From Sinonovacula constricta (taxonomy: Eukaryota > Mollusca > Bivalvia > Cardiida > Solecurtidae), in the NCBI GenBank assembly GCA_007844125.1, contig CM017564.1, positions 17,008,362 to 17,072,361 on the forward strand: 64,000 nt of DNA. Reading direction: 5' to 3'. A model generated the notes under the pieces. It was not told where the DNA came from, did not search any database, and saw nothing but the letters and a program-made list of their open reading frames with translations. Both the position numbers and the translations under genes were made by a program. How positions within the stretch are numbered: position 1 is the stretch's first letter; each line of letters begins with the position of its first letter. Positions 41,901-50,900 of the stretch are shown here, piece after piece.

Positions 41901-42625
41901 CAAAATATTGAGAATAATTCCCAATTTGCTCTGTTCATTCGCCAATAGGTATTTTTGTCATTTAAATTGACAGATTCATTATTTAGTATTATGGGGAAGT
42001 GATCACTTCCACATAGATCATCATGAACATCCCAACTATAATCAAGATATAACGAGGGGTGACATAAAGTAAGATCAAGGGCGGAATAGTGCCCTGTAGC
42101 AGGATGCAAGTAAGTTGCCTTTTTATTGTTCATAAGGCAGATATCATTTTGGGATATAAAGTCTTCTAATGTTTTACCCATATTGTTGTAATCAGAACAT
42201 CCCCATAGCGGGTTATGTCCGTTAAAATCTCCAACAAGAATATAAGGGGTTGGTAATTGATTAATCAGATCATCTAGTTTTGACTTATTAATATCCGAAT
42301 TTGGTGGAATATAAACAGAGCAAACTGTTATTACTTTATGAACTGTTACTCGAATGGCAACAGCCTGTATATCAGTGTTAAGGTTAATAACTGAATGAGG
42401 TAGTTTGGAGTTGACAAGAATTGTCGATCCTCCAGACGCCCTATCACACTGTGAATGAATACGATTATACGAATTATAATCTTTAAACGTTAAGGTATCA
42501 TTTTCCTTCAGGAATGTCTCCTGAAGGCATAGCAATGCAGGGTTTAAAGTGGCCAATAATAGTAGAATTTCATTAAAGTTGGCTCTAAGACCGCGACAAT
42601 TCCAATGTATTATCTTGTTATTCAT
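38945..42625 (-). CDS. LINE ORF2 polyprotein, intact (copy 2)
   Basis: 1226 residues starting MNNKIIHWNCRGLRAN. APE-type endonuclease over about residues 1-230 (LQETFLKE, VGDFNGHNP, GSDHFPII), reverse transcriptase about 470-760 (YRPIALTSC, FFDLEKAYD, GVPQGSILS, YVDD near 665), RNase H about 955-1080 (YTDGSKADS, AEIQAVNLSL, FTDSLSVL, PSHVGIRGNEDAD), and a C-terminal Cys/His cluster (CRIGHSRLTH ... CVPCQEPLTVKH). It would nick the target, copy the element RNA and remove the RNA strand. All catalytic signatures are present. Confidence 0.93.
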   Translation of the reverse strand: MNNKIIHWNCRGLRANFNEILLLLATLNPALLCLQETFLKENDTLTFKDYNSYNRIHSQCDRASGGSTILVNSKLPHSVINLNTDIQAVAIRVTVHKVITVCSVYIPPNSDINKSKLDDLINQLPTPYILVGDFNGHNPLWGCSDYNNMGKTLEDFISQNDICLMNNKKATYLHPATGHYSALDLTLCHPSLYLDYSWDVHDDLCGSDHFPIILNNESVNLNDKNTYWRMNRANWELFSIFCNEELNTSTFENADDKIHSFSKLLHSIAEKCIPKTTAKSKRNKPWFNDECKRAIRKRRAALKKFNIKPTSANLNNFRNERAKSRKTIKQAKRKSWQKFVSGITSKTTVKNVWSAIRKISGKVSSNTVNHLKTSDSIITNKKDILDTLAKGFAQNSSSGNYSKEFQNIKQREEKHKINFKSNNSENYNQPFSLKELREALNKSPYTAAGPDDIPYQFLKHLPHTSLKLLLSIYNEIWFSGDVPDSWKNAFVIPVPKQGKDPTDPTSYRPIALTSCICKTLERMINTRLVWYLESNNLLTEFQSGFRNQRSTLDHLVRFETFICDAFIKKEHLVAVFFDLEKAYDTTWKHGILKDLGDLGLKGRLPTFINSFLSDRNFQVKIGSTLSSVYKQEQGVPQGSILSVTLFNIKINNIVKTLNPGVDCSLYVDDFLICYRSKHMNTIERQLQQCLNKLQTWSNNNGFKFSPTKTNCMHFCQKRTLHNDPELFLNNIRIPVVKETKFLGVIFDSKLSFIPHIKYVKSKCLKSLNLLKFLSHTDWGADRKVLLQLYRSLVRSKLDYGSIVYGSARRSYLQMLDVVHNQGLRLALGAFRTSPVESLYVEANEPSLYLRREKLALQFITKVKSNPKNPAHSVIFNPKYEHLYERKPKAIKPFGLRILEIIHSSQLNLNQVIENNVLEFPPWQLKTPEVDLSLSINTKSKTDPLVLRSNFIELRDKKYSKYVEIYTDGSKADSYVGCASVSKIHCFKQKLPPDSSIFTAEIQAVNLSLDFISDHPGDKFVIFTDSLSVLHSIKNLNFSNPLIRELLLKLSDVCLNKNIVFCWIPSHVGIRGNEDADKNAKSASNLNEADICIPHTDFKPCINRYVLSKWQTSWDSTIHNKLHDIKPKVGSYTSIHRDDRQEDVVLTRCRIGHSRLTHSYLLQREDQPECVPCQEPLTVKHILLDCIDTNHIRSKYFNVNTMFDLFQTVSNSTLVCFLKEICIFNRL

Positions 42626-42653
42626 GGGATTAAATTAAAAGTAATTTAAAATA

Positions 42654-43760
42654 TTATATTGGGGCTTTTACTGGTGACCTTAGTTTTTTGTCTGGCGACT
42701 TCGCTTTTTGACTTTTTTGGTCGGACATGGAAGACTCACTAACTGAGCAGTCCATATCGTCATCGCCAGTCAAGGAGTTAAACTTATTGGCAATTTTGAT
42801 GGGATCTTTTGATCCCTTCTGTTGACGTCCGGAGGGAGGACCGTTGTTGATTGTTGGTTTATTTTGTTTACGCTGTGTTTGAAGTGTTGGTTGTGTCGTA
42901 GCTGGTATAAGAGATTGTTTTGTTGGTGTTTTTTCAGTTTCCGTTATTGACTCTGTTTGTGTCTGTGCATTTTTCATGGTGACCGATTTGACATTTGTTT
43001 TAATTACGGACGAATACGATTTTGATGGAGTTTCGATTAATTTTCTTGCTTCAGGATATGTTATTTTGTTGATTGTTTTGATTCGTACTATTTCTTTTTC
43101 TTTTTTCCAAATTTCACATACGTTTGCGTAGGCTGGATGGTCTTTGCCACAATTTGCGCACTTTATTATGGTACAAGCAAATTCGTTATGGTTGTCTCCT
43201 GAAGCACTGCATTTACCACAGACTTTGACATTTTTGCAGTCACTTTCATGGTGTCCGAATCGTTGGCATTTATAGCACCGCATTGGATTTGGTATGTATA
43301 TGTCTACTTTGATGTGACTGTAAAGTATTTTGATGCTTTGAGGTGCTTGTGGTGAATTGAAAGTCAATATAACTGTATTTGTTTCAATTTGAAGTCCATT
43401 TTTCGTTATTTTGATTCTTTTTGCTGCAGTAACTCCTTGACTGGCGAGATTGATGACAATGTCTTCTTCAGAAACTCCAGCTAGTACAGGATCTTTGATT
43501 ACTCCTTTTGAATAGTTAAGTGACTTGTGAGGCGATGGAGTAACGTCTGTGGTAAATAACTTTTTAAGTTTTAAAAGTTGATCTGATTGTGTTTTCCTAA
43601 TTACTTCAATCAGGAGAGATCCATTTTTCATTTTTTTGACGGATTTTGGGTCACCAATTGTGCCTTTTAATGATTTTTCTATTATGAAGGGGGACATTTT
43701 TGAAAGTGGTTCGAAATCTTTATCTGCAGTTAATACAATGAATCTAGGAAACTGTTCCAT
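42654..43760 (-). CDS. LINE ORF1, zinc-knuckle protein, intact (copy 2)
   Basis: 368 residues from ATG 43760. The frame is open further upstream with an acidic stretch (DTDSDEERL), so a longer start is possible. Zinc knuckle CYKCQRFGHHESDC near residues 162-175, further Cys pairs (CGKCSASGD, CANCGKDH), then a Thr/Gln/Pro-rich tail ending RSPVKAPI. It binds and packages the element RNA in this family. The gene order and the 28-base spacer to ORF2 match copy 1. Confidence 0.88.
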   Translation of the reverse strand: MEQFPRFIVLTADKDFEPLSKMSPFIIEKSLKGTIGDPKSVKKMKNGSLLIEVIRKTQSDQLLKLKKLFTTDVTPSPHKSLNYSKGVIKDPVLAGVSEEDIVINLASQGVTAAKRIKITKNGLQIETNTVILTFNSPQAPQSIKILYSHIKVDIYIPNPMRCYKCQRFGHHESDCKNVKVCGKCSASGDNHNEFACTIIKCANCGKDHPAYANVCEIWKKEKEIVRIKTINKITYPEARKLIETPSKSYSSVIKTNVKSVTMKNAQTQTESITETEKTPTKQSLIPATTQPTLQTQRKQNKPTINNGPPSGRQQKGSKDPIKIANKFNSLTGDDDMDCSVSESSMSDQKSQKAKSPDKKLRSPVKAPI

Positions 43761-44330
43761 AAGTCGTTCTTCATCTGAGTCTGTATCGATAATATTCGGT
43801 CTTCAACACCTATGTTCCCCACCCACCACGGAGTCCAACAAGGGGACGCTTATATGGAGTGGATCTCCAACTCCAAGCGCCAGGGTTACATAGGTGTTAT
43901 ACTCGAAAGGTTAAAGTATTAAGGGACTTAAGACCTCTCGATTAACCCATAAGCCACCGCCTTCTAGGTTATGTTAAAGTAGAAAGTTAAGAAGAATCAA
44001 GCCCGGTTTGTATCAGAGGAATTGATACGTATTGATAGAAAAGATAAAGAAGTAAATTAACCTAGGGCTCGGCGTGACCAGCCGATTGATCGTACCGGGT
44101 CCATACGACCACCCGTCTACACCGAATACGGGGTCAAGACGGTGTGTTGCATCCCACGGGTGACTACGGATATACCGTACGCCAATCCCGTGGGTGCTCA
44201 ACCGCCAGAATCCCCATCTCCGGTTTCACGGGATGCCATGCACGGCAAACACATGGTCCATTTTCGGCGGAGTTTTACCGCTCTGCATGAATACAGCCAG
44301 CGTATTCTAGGCCCCAGCCGGCAGGGCCGG
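43761..44330 (-). promoter_or_regulatory. LINE 5' UTR with presumed internal promoter
   Basis: Non-coding leader of copy 2, GC-richer than its surroundings. LINEs transcribe from a promoter inside this region; no specific motif was pinned down. Its outer 40 bases are conserved with copy 1 and with the scrap at 34763-34799. Confidence 0.55.
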
Positions 44331-44342
44331 ATTATGAGTGTA
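44331..44342 (+). repeat. Target-site duplication of LINE copy 2 (5' side)
   Basis: ATTATGAGTGTA, matching 38717-38728. Confidence 0.9.
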
Positions 44343-45502
44343 CTGTTATACTTCAAACACAAGATAAGTCGACATCTGACAAAGTCAAATGTTGATCTGA
44401 TCTTGAGTTTAAGCATGGACTCAGACTCTATAAAGGTTTTATAAGGAACACTTTACACTTGGTTTCATTTATCTTCACATTTAATTGGTCGTTTTGACAA
44501 ATCAAATGTTTTGAAACTAAGCACAGTTTCAGAAGAAAGGGTTCAGAATGGTTATCATAATGCATTGTTAGAAAGATCTGTTTCGGAAAATAAGTACCCT
44601 TTCTTTTGCAACTGTGTTCAGTGTATCTGTACATATACACACTGCAGGATGAAACAACAACAAAGAAGTATATACAAGTTATATCCTACTTATTTATGGT
44701 TATTGGATAGAGAAAGATTGTATGAAATGAATATTGAATATGAATATTGAAATAAGAATAAATATTGCAACAAACAAAAGATCAGCTGTATAGTCTGCTT
44801 TTCAATCACTGTCTAGCCTGAAATGAGAAAAACATAAGCCATTTTAAGCATATGGAAAATATTGTTTCGTTGACCTAAAAGCTATAGCAGTTTGTATTCT
44901 CTAATAATTTCAAGAGAATTGTAGCAAATATCTTGGGTCCAGGATCAACTGATCTGAATCCATGTTATTTGCACACTACATAGCATTTAATTCCTAGCAG
45001 TGAATTGTTTTAATATAAGACAAAAATATTATATCTGAGAAGTGAGTAATATTTCTTTCATACAATATTCAAATATTGATTTAGGTAGGGTCTGTCCTAA
45101 TATAATATTTTTGTTAAATACTGATATATGAACAAACTTTTTCATTCCAACATTAATGTTGCACACTGACTGTACTCAGGACTAATATCTTCACCACTTG
45201 ATTTAGATGTTATAAATCGTTTCTTATATCATGATCAAGTGTTATTTTTTTAGATTTTAGAATTGATTTACATAATCTTAACGGGTTCTTTATAAATATT
45301 TTCTGTATATTTTGAGTGTCTTTTTTACTTCGTGACCTTTGAATTTATTTCAATTACTTGGTATCAAATTTTGATAACATTTAAGTAAAACATATCTATT
45401 ATATCAGCTATATTATAACGGATACATTATATCAGATATATCAGAATATAATAAAATGTGCATAACTACAAGAGAGAAACAAATTGTACCTGTGTCGTTT
45501 AA
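44343..45502. other. Intergenic, no gene recognised
   Basis: AT-rich DNA. The short ORFs on both strands near 44430-44750 show no domain, composition or splice evidence. Confidence 0.5.
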
Positions 45503-45890
45503 TTAGAGGACGTGGGAGATATCCTCGTCCACGATTGGGTGGTTGACATTGTACATTCTCCCGTTCCCTATCCCGGTCCTGGTTATCATCCTCACCATCA
45601 TCTTCCTCCACCACTTCCACCTCTTCTTCTTCTCGTTCTCCTCCATCTCATAAGTTTGATACTCGCAGTCCCAATCTTCAGATGTGCGGGGGTTGGCAAA
45701 CGTCTGCTGAAGCAGACGCTCTGCCTGTAGCAAGGATGAATGCAGATTTTGAATCACCCACATCTTCGCCTTCAGTCCAGCAATGCAACGTTGCAAGTCT
45801 GATGTTGTCATCACATCAGTATCTGCATCCTCTCTCTCCACACCATACTGTCTCTGCATCTTTTGATGCAGCTCGACAATTCCAACTAGA
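45503..45890 (-). CDS. Candidate terminal exon, coiled-coil protein
   Basis: On the - strand, an acceptor (GTTTTTATCAG) precedes an open stretch encoding LVGIVELHQKMQRQYG, a heptad-like segment LKAKMWVIQNLHSSLLQAE, an acidic part, then KKKRWKWWRKM and an end DISHVL with stop TAA at 45503. The whole frame extends to 46066, but the upstream part looks like translated intron. The composition (charged, low in rare residues) argues for coding. No family recognised; no partner exon found. Confidence 0.35.
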
Positions 45891-46066
45891 CTGATAAAAA
45901 CGGTACCTAATGTTATATGCATAATGAAGCAATGAAGCAAGTGTGGACTTGTTACATCTCTAAGGCCATTTTTATAGCTACAGTTGACCAACAAAAGTGA
46001 CAAAACGCACACAAGGTCGACACACCTGAATAACATGCTCACCACACCCAGTTTTACTTGACCCAT

Positions 46067-46668
46067 ATATCAGATGATGTACTTTTTGTATTAAGTTTAT
46101 CAAGAATATTCTGAATTTAGTCATGTAATTATTTGTTTTTAAAACAGCACAGATCTGGACTGTGATAGCTAGTAATCAATAAACTTACATTTTTATTAAT
46201 ATACATGTACCTATCTTCTACCTGTCGTCTACCTCTCTTCTATAGGTATTGAGAACTTTTATAAACAAAGTATTTACAATAGATACTAATCGGGTTATGC
46301 CTTTAGTCAACCTCATACTTTCAAGGAGTGAAATTTGCATTCGTCACGGTTGCAAATGGTCGGAAAGTCCAACAGTTCGGATCATGAGTCCAACAGTTCG
46401 GAGCATTCATAAGTTCAGGCATCGGCGGAAATCCCCAACTTGAAAATAGTTCCTATTCCAGTAATGGCGGCTACCTGGAATGCGGCCGAGAGATGATCTT
46501 CTATTTATAATTATGCAACGGGGAGCCGATGTCGACGAATAAACTAAATAATTACCAAGGGAGACCATTCTGCCAAAAGATTTCCGGACTTGAACCCACG
46601 CGGTGAAAGGCTAAGCAGTCAGAGGAGTTACAGATCGGCGACACTACCACTACGCCACGGGCGCCCCT
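46067..46668. other. Intergenic with tRNA-like SINE head
   Basis: Holds the SINE head at 46566-46663 and an ATGGCGGC motif near 46464. No supported gene. Confidence 0.5.
46566..46663 (-). repeat. tRNA-derived SINE head
   Basis: On the - strand: GGGGCGCCCGTGGCGTAGTGG (A-box region) and, about 60 bases on, GGGTTCAAGTCC (B box). The separation implies a long variable arm or a divergent SINE head. It is not a convincing functional tRNA. Confidence 0.5.
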
Positions 46669-46990
46669 TCGTATGTAAATAACACGACTCTATTATATAT
46701 TTACATGATAAAGAATCTAATTATAAGATAAGATCTTTACGCGTCAATCTTTCTATCTGTAAATTAAGGCTATTTCATTTACAAAAGAACACCTGCGTTT
46801 GATAGATGGGATATGTCATATGAATAAATCTAACTATACGACGTAATAGTATAAACGCTCATCTATCTGGGTGTAAGATGACCCTATTTAATTTGCAAAA
46901 AGAAACACCCGCGTTTGATAATTGAGCGTTGTCGTATATGTAAATATCACGATTCGTTTATATGTAAATAACACGATTCGTTTATATGTA
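46669..46990 (+). repeat. Repeated upstream motifs of the secreted-protein candidate
   Basis: ATATGTAAATAACACGATTC-type units occur at 46672, 46939, 46960 and 46983 with slight changes, and a block around CACC(T/C)GCGTTTGATA occurs twice (46790, 46909). They sit 45-360 bases upstream of a TATA box, so they may be regulatory, or a decayed tandem duplication. Confidence 0.5.
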
Positions 46991-47033
46991 AATAACATAT
47001 TGCTACTTCTATTTTATTAGTGGTATAAAACCG

Positions 47034-47040
47034 ATTGCTA
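47034..47040 (+). promoter_or_regulatory. TATA box
   Basis: TATAAAA in GTGGTATAAAACCG. A start point near 47062-47070 would give a leader of about 180 bases to ATG 47244. Confidence 0.5.
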
Positions 47041-47243
47041 GGTCATGTACATACTTGGAAGAAGAAGAAGAACACATTTGTTCTATTTAAATACTGTTTC
47101 CGGATTCCTAATGTTCTAGATGCGGCGATTTTCACTCAACCCTTTTTTCAACCAATCACAATTTGAGATGCTATTCACTGCTCTTTCGACTTCTTGCTCT
47201 TTCGACATCGTGCTTTACGTTTGGGAATTTTAATCTTGAAATC

Positions 47244-47546
47244 ATGAAGGGTTTCGTATTAATTCTGTACATGTTCGCTCTGTTGGAGTGTACATTTGCT
47301 ACTTCAGTATTACTAGACATAATCTTCCACGCAACAGAAATGTGTGTGATTGAATACAGCGAAAGTGGGACTTTCTCCTTTACACATGAAAATGCTGTTA
47401 CTACAAGAGTAGTAATGAAACCATGGTTCCCAGAATCGGTGCTATTAATTAGTGAACTGCCAAATTTAGTGTTAATTGAAATATCAGAGGAAGCCATAAG
47501 CTGTAAGATGGTGGAGTGCGGAGAACATATAGGAGAGTGGTTATAA
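47244..47546 (+). CDS. Candidate small secreted protein, 100 residues
   Basis: ATG 47244 opens a frame with a classic signal peptide (MKGFVLILYMFALLECTFA, cleavage likely after Ala 19), then a mature part of about 80 residues with three cysteines (CVIEY, SCKMVEC) and an acidic C-terminal half ending EHIGEWL. The frame is also open upstream to a TTG at 47163, without ATG in frame. A TATA box and repeated upstream motifs support a transcribed unit. No family recognised; it could also be the first exon of a longer gene. Confidence 0.4.
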   Translation: MKGFVLILYMFALLECTFATSVLLDIIFHATEMCVIEYSESGTFSFTHENAVTTRVVMKPWFPESVLLISELPNLVLIEISEEAISCKMVECGEHIGEWL

Positions 47547-47734
47547 CCAGTCCACTTACGCAGGCCAGCATCATCTGCTGTGATCGGAGTTCAATGGTAA
47601 AGTTAAATAATTTGTTCAAAGTAAACACTAATCATCTAGTCGGCTTGAAATTAATTTAACGATCTGCATTCTATAAATGACATGTCAGCGGTTACTTATA
47701 TGATGCTTAAGGTTTTTTTGCAAACCATTAACGT

Positions 47735-47903
47735 AAAAGTTTGTTTATTGGGTTTGTCGTCCCACCAACAGTATTTCAGTTATCTGGAGGTGTCCACTTG
47801 AAGCAGATATAGTGCTGCCTTCACTGTGTATAGCATGCCGTGAACACCTTGCATGATACCACACCCAGTCACATTATCCTGACACCGGGCCAACCAGTCG
47901 TGG
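47735..47903 (-). repeat. SINE, 3' part, split from its head by LINE copy 3
   Basis: The - strand reads GACTGGTTGGCCCGGTGTC, then GTGACTGGGTGTGGTATCATG, and ends GACGACAAACCCAATAAAC. This is the body and tail of a SINE common in bivalve genomes (recalled). Its 5' continuation is at 51889-52052 beyond the LINE. The tail AAACCCAA resembles the LINE 3' end GTTAAACCCAAAA. Confidence 0.75.
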
Positions 47904-47915
47904 AACTACCCTTAT
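47904..47915 (+). repeat. Target-site duplication of LINE copy 3 (3' side)
   Basis: AACTACCCTTAT, identical to 51889-51900. Confidence 0.9.
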
Positions 47916-50900
47916 TTATTTATTTGGGTTTTACGGCACACCGACACTTAATAGGTCATACGGCGCCGAATACAAAGTTAAGTGTGAATAAAGCGTAATC
48001 AGGTTAAAACCAAACTACGCATGTAAAATATAGAAAAATATAAAAAAACTATCAGGTAAAAAAAATAACAATTGGAAACAGGTCAACACATAAAACGGTT
48101 TAAAAATTTATAACTTACTAAGAATACCAATGTCGTTCAAGAAGCAAACAAGTTTTGAATCCGACACTGTCCTAAATAGTTCGTACATGTTATGGACATT
48201 AAAATATTTCGACCGTATGTGGTCTGTGTCGATACACTGTAATAAAATATGGTTGACTGTCAGTGGTTCCTGGCAAGGAACACATACAGGTTGAACTTCT
48301 CTTTTCAAGAGATATGAATGAGTCAATCTAGTATGTCCAATGCGACAGCGGGTAAGAGCTACGTCTTCTCGTCGACTTTCTCTGCAAACAGAGACATTGG
48401 CACCGACGTTAGGTTTAATTACGTGTAATTTGTTACAAACAATACTGTCCCAACCTGTTTGCCACTTGGTTAAAATATGTCGGTAAATAAGTGGTTTAAA
48501 ATCTGTGTGTGGGATGCAAAGATCTGTCTCAGTGAGGGCTGAGGCAGATTTTGCACCCCTGTCAGCATCTTCATTTCCTCGGATGCCTACATGACTAGGA
48601 AGCCAACAGAAGGAGATTTCGTTAGTGTCGTATAAACTTTGAAGTTTGACAAGAACAGTGCGAACATGTGGATTTGAATAATTCAGTGAATTTATGCTTT
48701 GCAATACAGATAATGAGTCTGAAAATATAACATATTTTTCACCGGAATGTTCTGAAATGAAATCAAGGCTTAGATTTATAGCCTGGATTTCAGCGGTGAA
48801 GATAGACGAGTTGTTAGGAAGTCTTTGTTTAATGCAGTGGCTATTACTTACGGAAGCACAGCCAACATGAGTGTCCGTCTTTGAACCATCAGTATATATG
48901 TGAAGGTGATCACAGTACTTATCAAGGATTTCGAGAAATTCAGATCGTAAAATCAAAGGATCTGTGTTCGACTTTTTATTTTTACAGAGTTCTAAATTCA
49001 CATCAGGAGAACGGAGTTGCCATGGTGGATGTTCAATTGTGGGGTTTTCAGAAATGTTTTCGAGTTTTATACCTGATGTGTTTATGCTATCTTTAAGCCT
49101 TAAACCAAGAGGTCTGAGGGCTTTAGGTGATCGATCATTAAGCTCCTCATGTTTAGGGTTGAAGACACAATTAAACGTTGGGTTATCGGGGTTAGACACT
49201 AGTTTAATTATATACTGCAAAGAAAGTTTCTCGCGACGCAAGAATAATGATGGTTCATTGGCTTCAACGTAAAGGCTCTGCACTGGTGAGGTCCTAAACG
49301 CTCCTAGAGCTAGACGAAGTCCCTGGTTGTGAACGACGTCTAGCATCTGGAGATAGGACCTCCTGGCAGAACCATAGACTATGCTTCCGTAATCTAATTT
49401 AGACCGAATTAGGGAACGGTACAAAAGTAACAATGTTTTCCTATCGGCTCCCCAGTCTGTATGGGATAAATATTTAAGCAAGTTAAGAGCTTTGAGACAT
49501 TTCTTCTTGATGTAATTGATATGTGGAAGAAAAGTCAGTTTCCTGTCAAAAATGACTCCAAGAAACTTAGTTTCCTGAACAACGGGAATGCGAATGTTAT
49601 TTAAAAACAATTCGGGGTCAACATGAATACCACGTTTCTGACAGAAATGTATACAGTTGGTTTTGGTTGGAGAAAATTTAAAACCGTTGGTGTTGCTCCA
49701 TTTTTGCAACTTATTAAGACATTGTTGTAATTGTCTTTCAATTGTGCTCATATTTTTAGAGCGGTAACAAATAACGAAATCGTCCACAAAAAGTGAACAG
49801 TCAACCCCCTCATGAAGGGTTTTAACAATATTATTTATTTTTATGTTAAAAAGGGTAACAGATAGAATACTACCCTGGGGGACACCCTGTTCCTGTTTAC
49901 GAACAGATGACAGAGTGGACCCGATCTTGACCTGAAAATTTCTGTCAGAAAGGAAGCTGTCAATGAAAATTGGTAAACGACCCCTGAGACCAAGGTCACC
50001 TAAATCCTTTAAAATCCCATGTTTCCAAGCCGTGTCATAAGCCTTTTCAAGATCGAAAAACACAGCTACAAGGTGTTCCTTCTTGATGAAGGCATCACGA
50101 ATGAGTGTTTCTAAACGAACAAGATGATCGACTGTGCTACGTTGGTGTCTGAATCCACTTTGATATTCTGAAATTAAGTTGTTGGACTCAAGATACCAGA
50201 CAAGTCTATTATTGATCATTCGTTCTAAGGTTTTACAAATACAGCTCGTCAAAGCAATAGGTCTATAGCTTTGAGGATCTGTTGGGTCCTTACCTTGTTT
50301 ATGAAGTGGAATTATGAAGGCATTTTTCCAAGAATCGGGTACTTTACCGGATATCCAAATTTCATTAAAGATTGACAAAAGTAAGTTTAGAGATCGAATT
50401 GGTAAATGTTTCAGGAATTGGTACGGTATGTCGTCTGGACCAGCAGCGGTATCATGCGATTTATTTAGAGCATCCTTAAGCTCTTTCAAGGAAAAGGATT
50501 GATTGTAAGTTTCGTTATTATTAGATTTAAAATTAACCTTTTCCCTTTCAGCAGAGTGTTTAAAGGTTTGGAATTGCGGCGTGTAGTTGGCCGATGAGGA
50601 ATTTTGTGCAAAATTTTCAGCAAGTGTGTTCGAAATGTTTTGTTTATCTGTTATTACGGTGCCATTTGTTTTAAGGTGGTTAACAGTTGAATATGATGGT
50701 TTACCGCTAATCTTTTTAATAGCAGACCAAACGTTCTTTATGGAAGTCTTGCCATTTATTTCTGAAACATACTTTTGCCAAGATGATCTTTTGGCATGTT
50801 TAATAGTCCGGCGACTTTGAGCCCGTTCTTTTTTAAGGTTATTAAGATTTGTATCGGTAGGTCGAACATCAAATTGCTTTAATGCCGCCCTACGTTTACG

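Larger units (their letters stand above)
38729..44330 (-). mobile_element. LINE copy 2, full length, both ORFs intact
   Basis: A complete 5.6 kb element on the - strand: 5' end CCGGCCCTGCCGGC at 44330, 5' UTR of about 570 bases, ORF1, 28-base spacer, ORF2, conserved 3' UTR end and short A-rich tail. It is bounded by 12-base duplications, diagnostic of target-primed insertion. No stop or frameshift is seen in either ORF, so this copy could be mobilisation-competent or recently so. The protein is close to the decayed copy 1 and more distant from copy 3. Confidence 0.92.
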
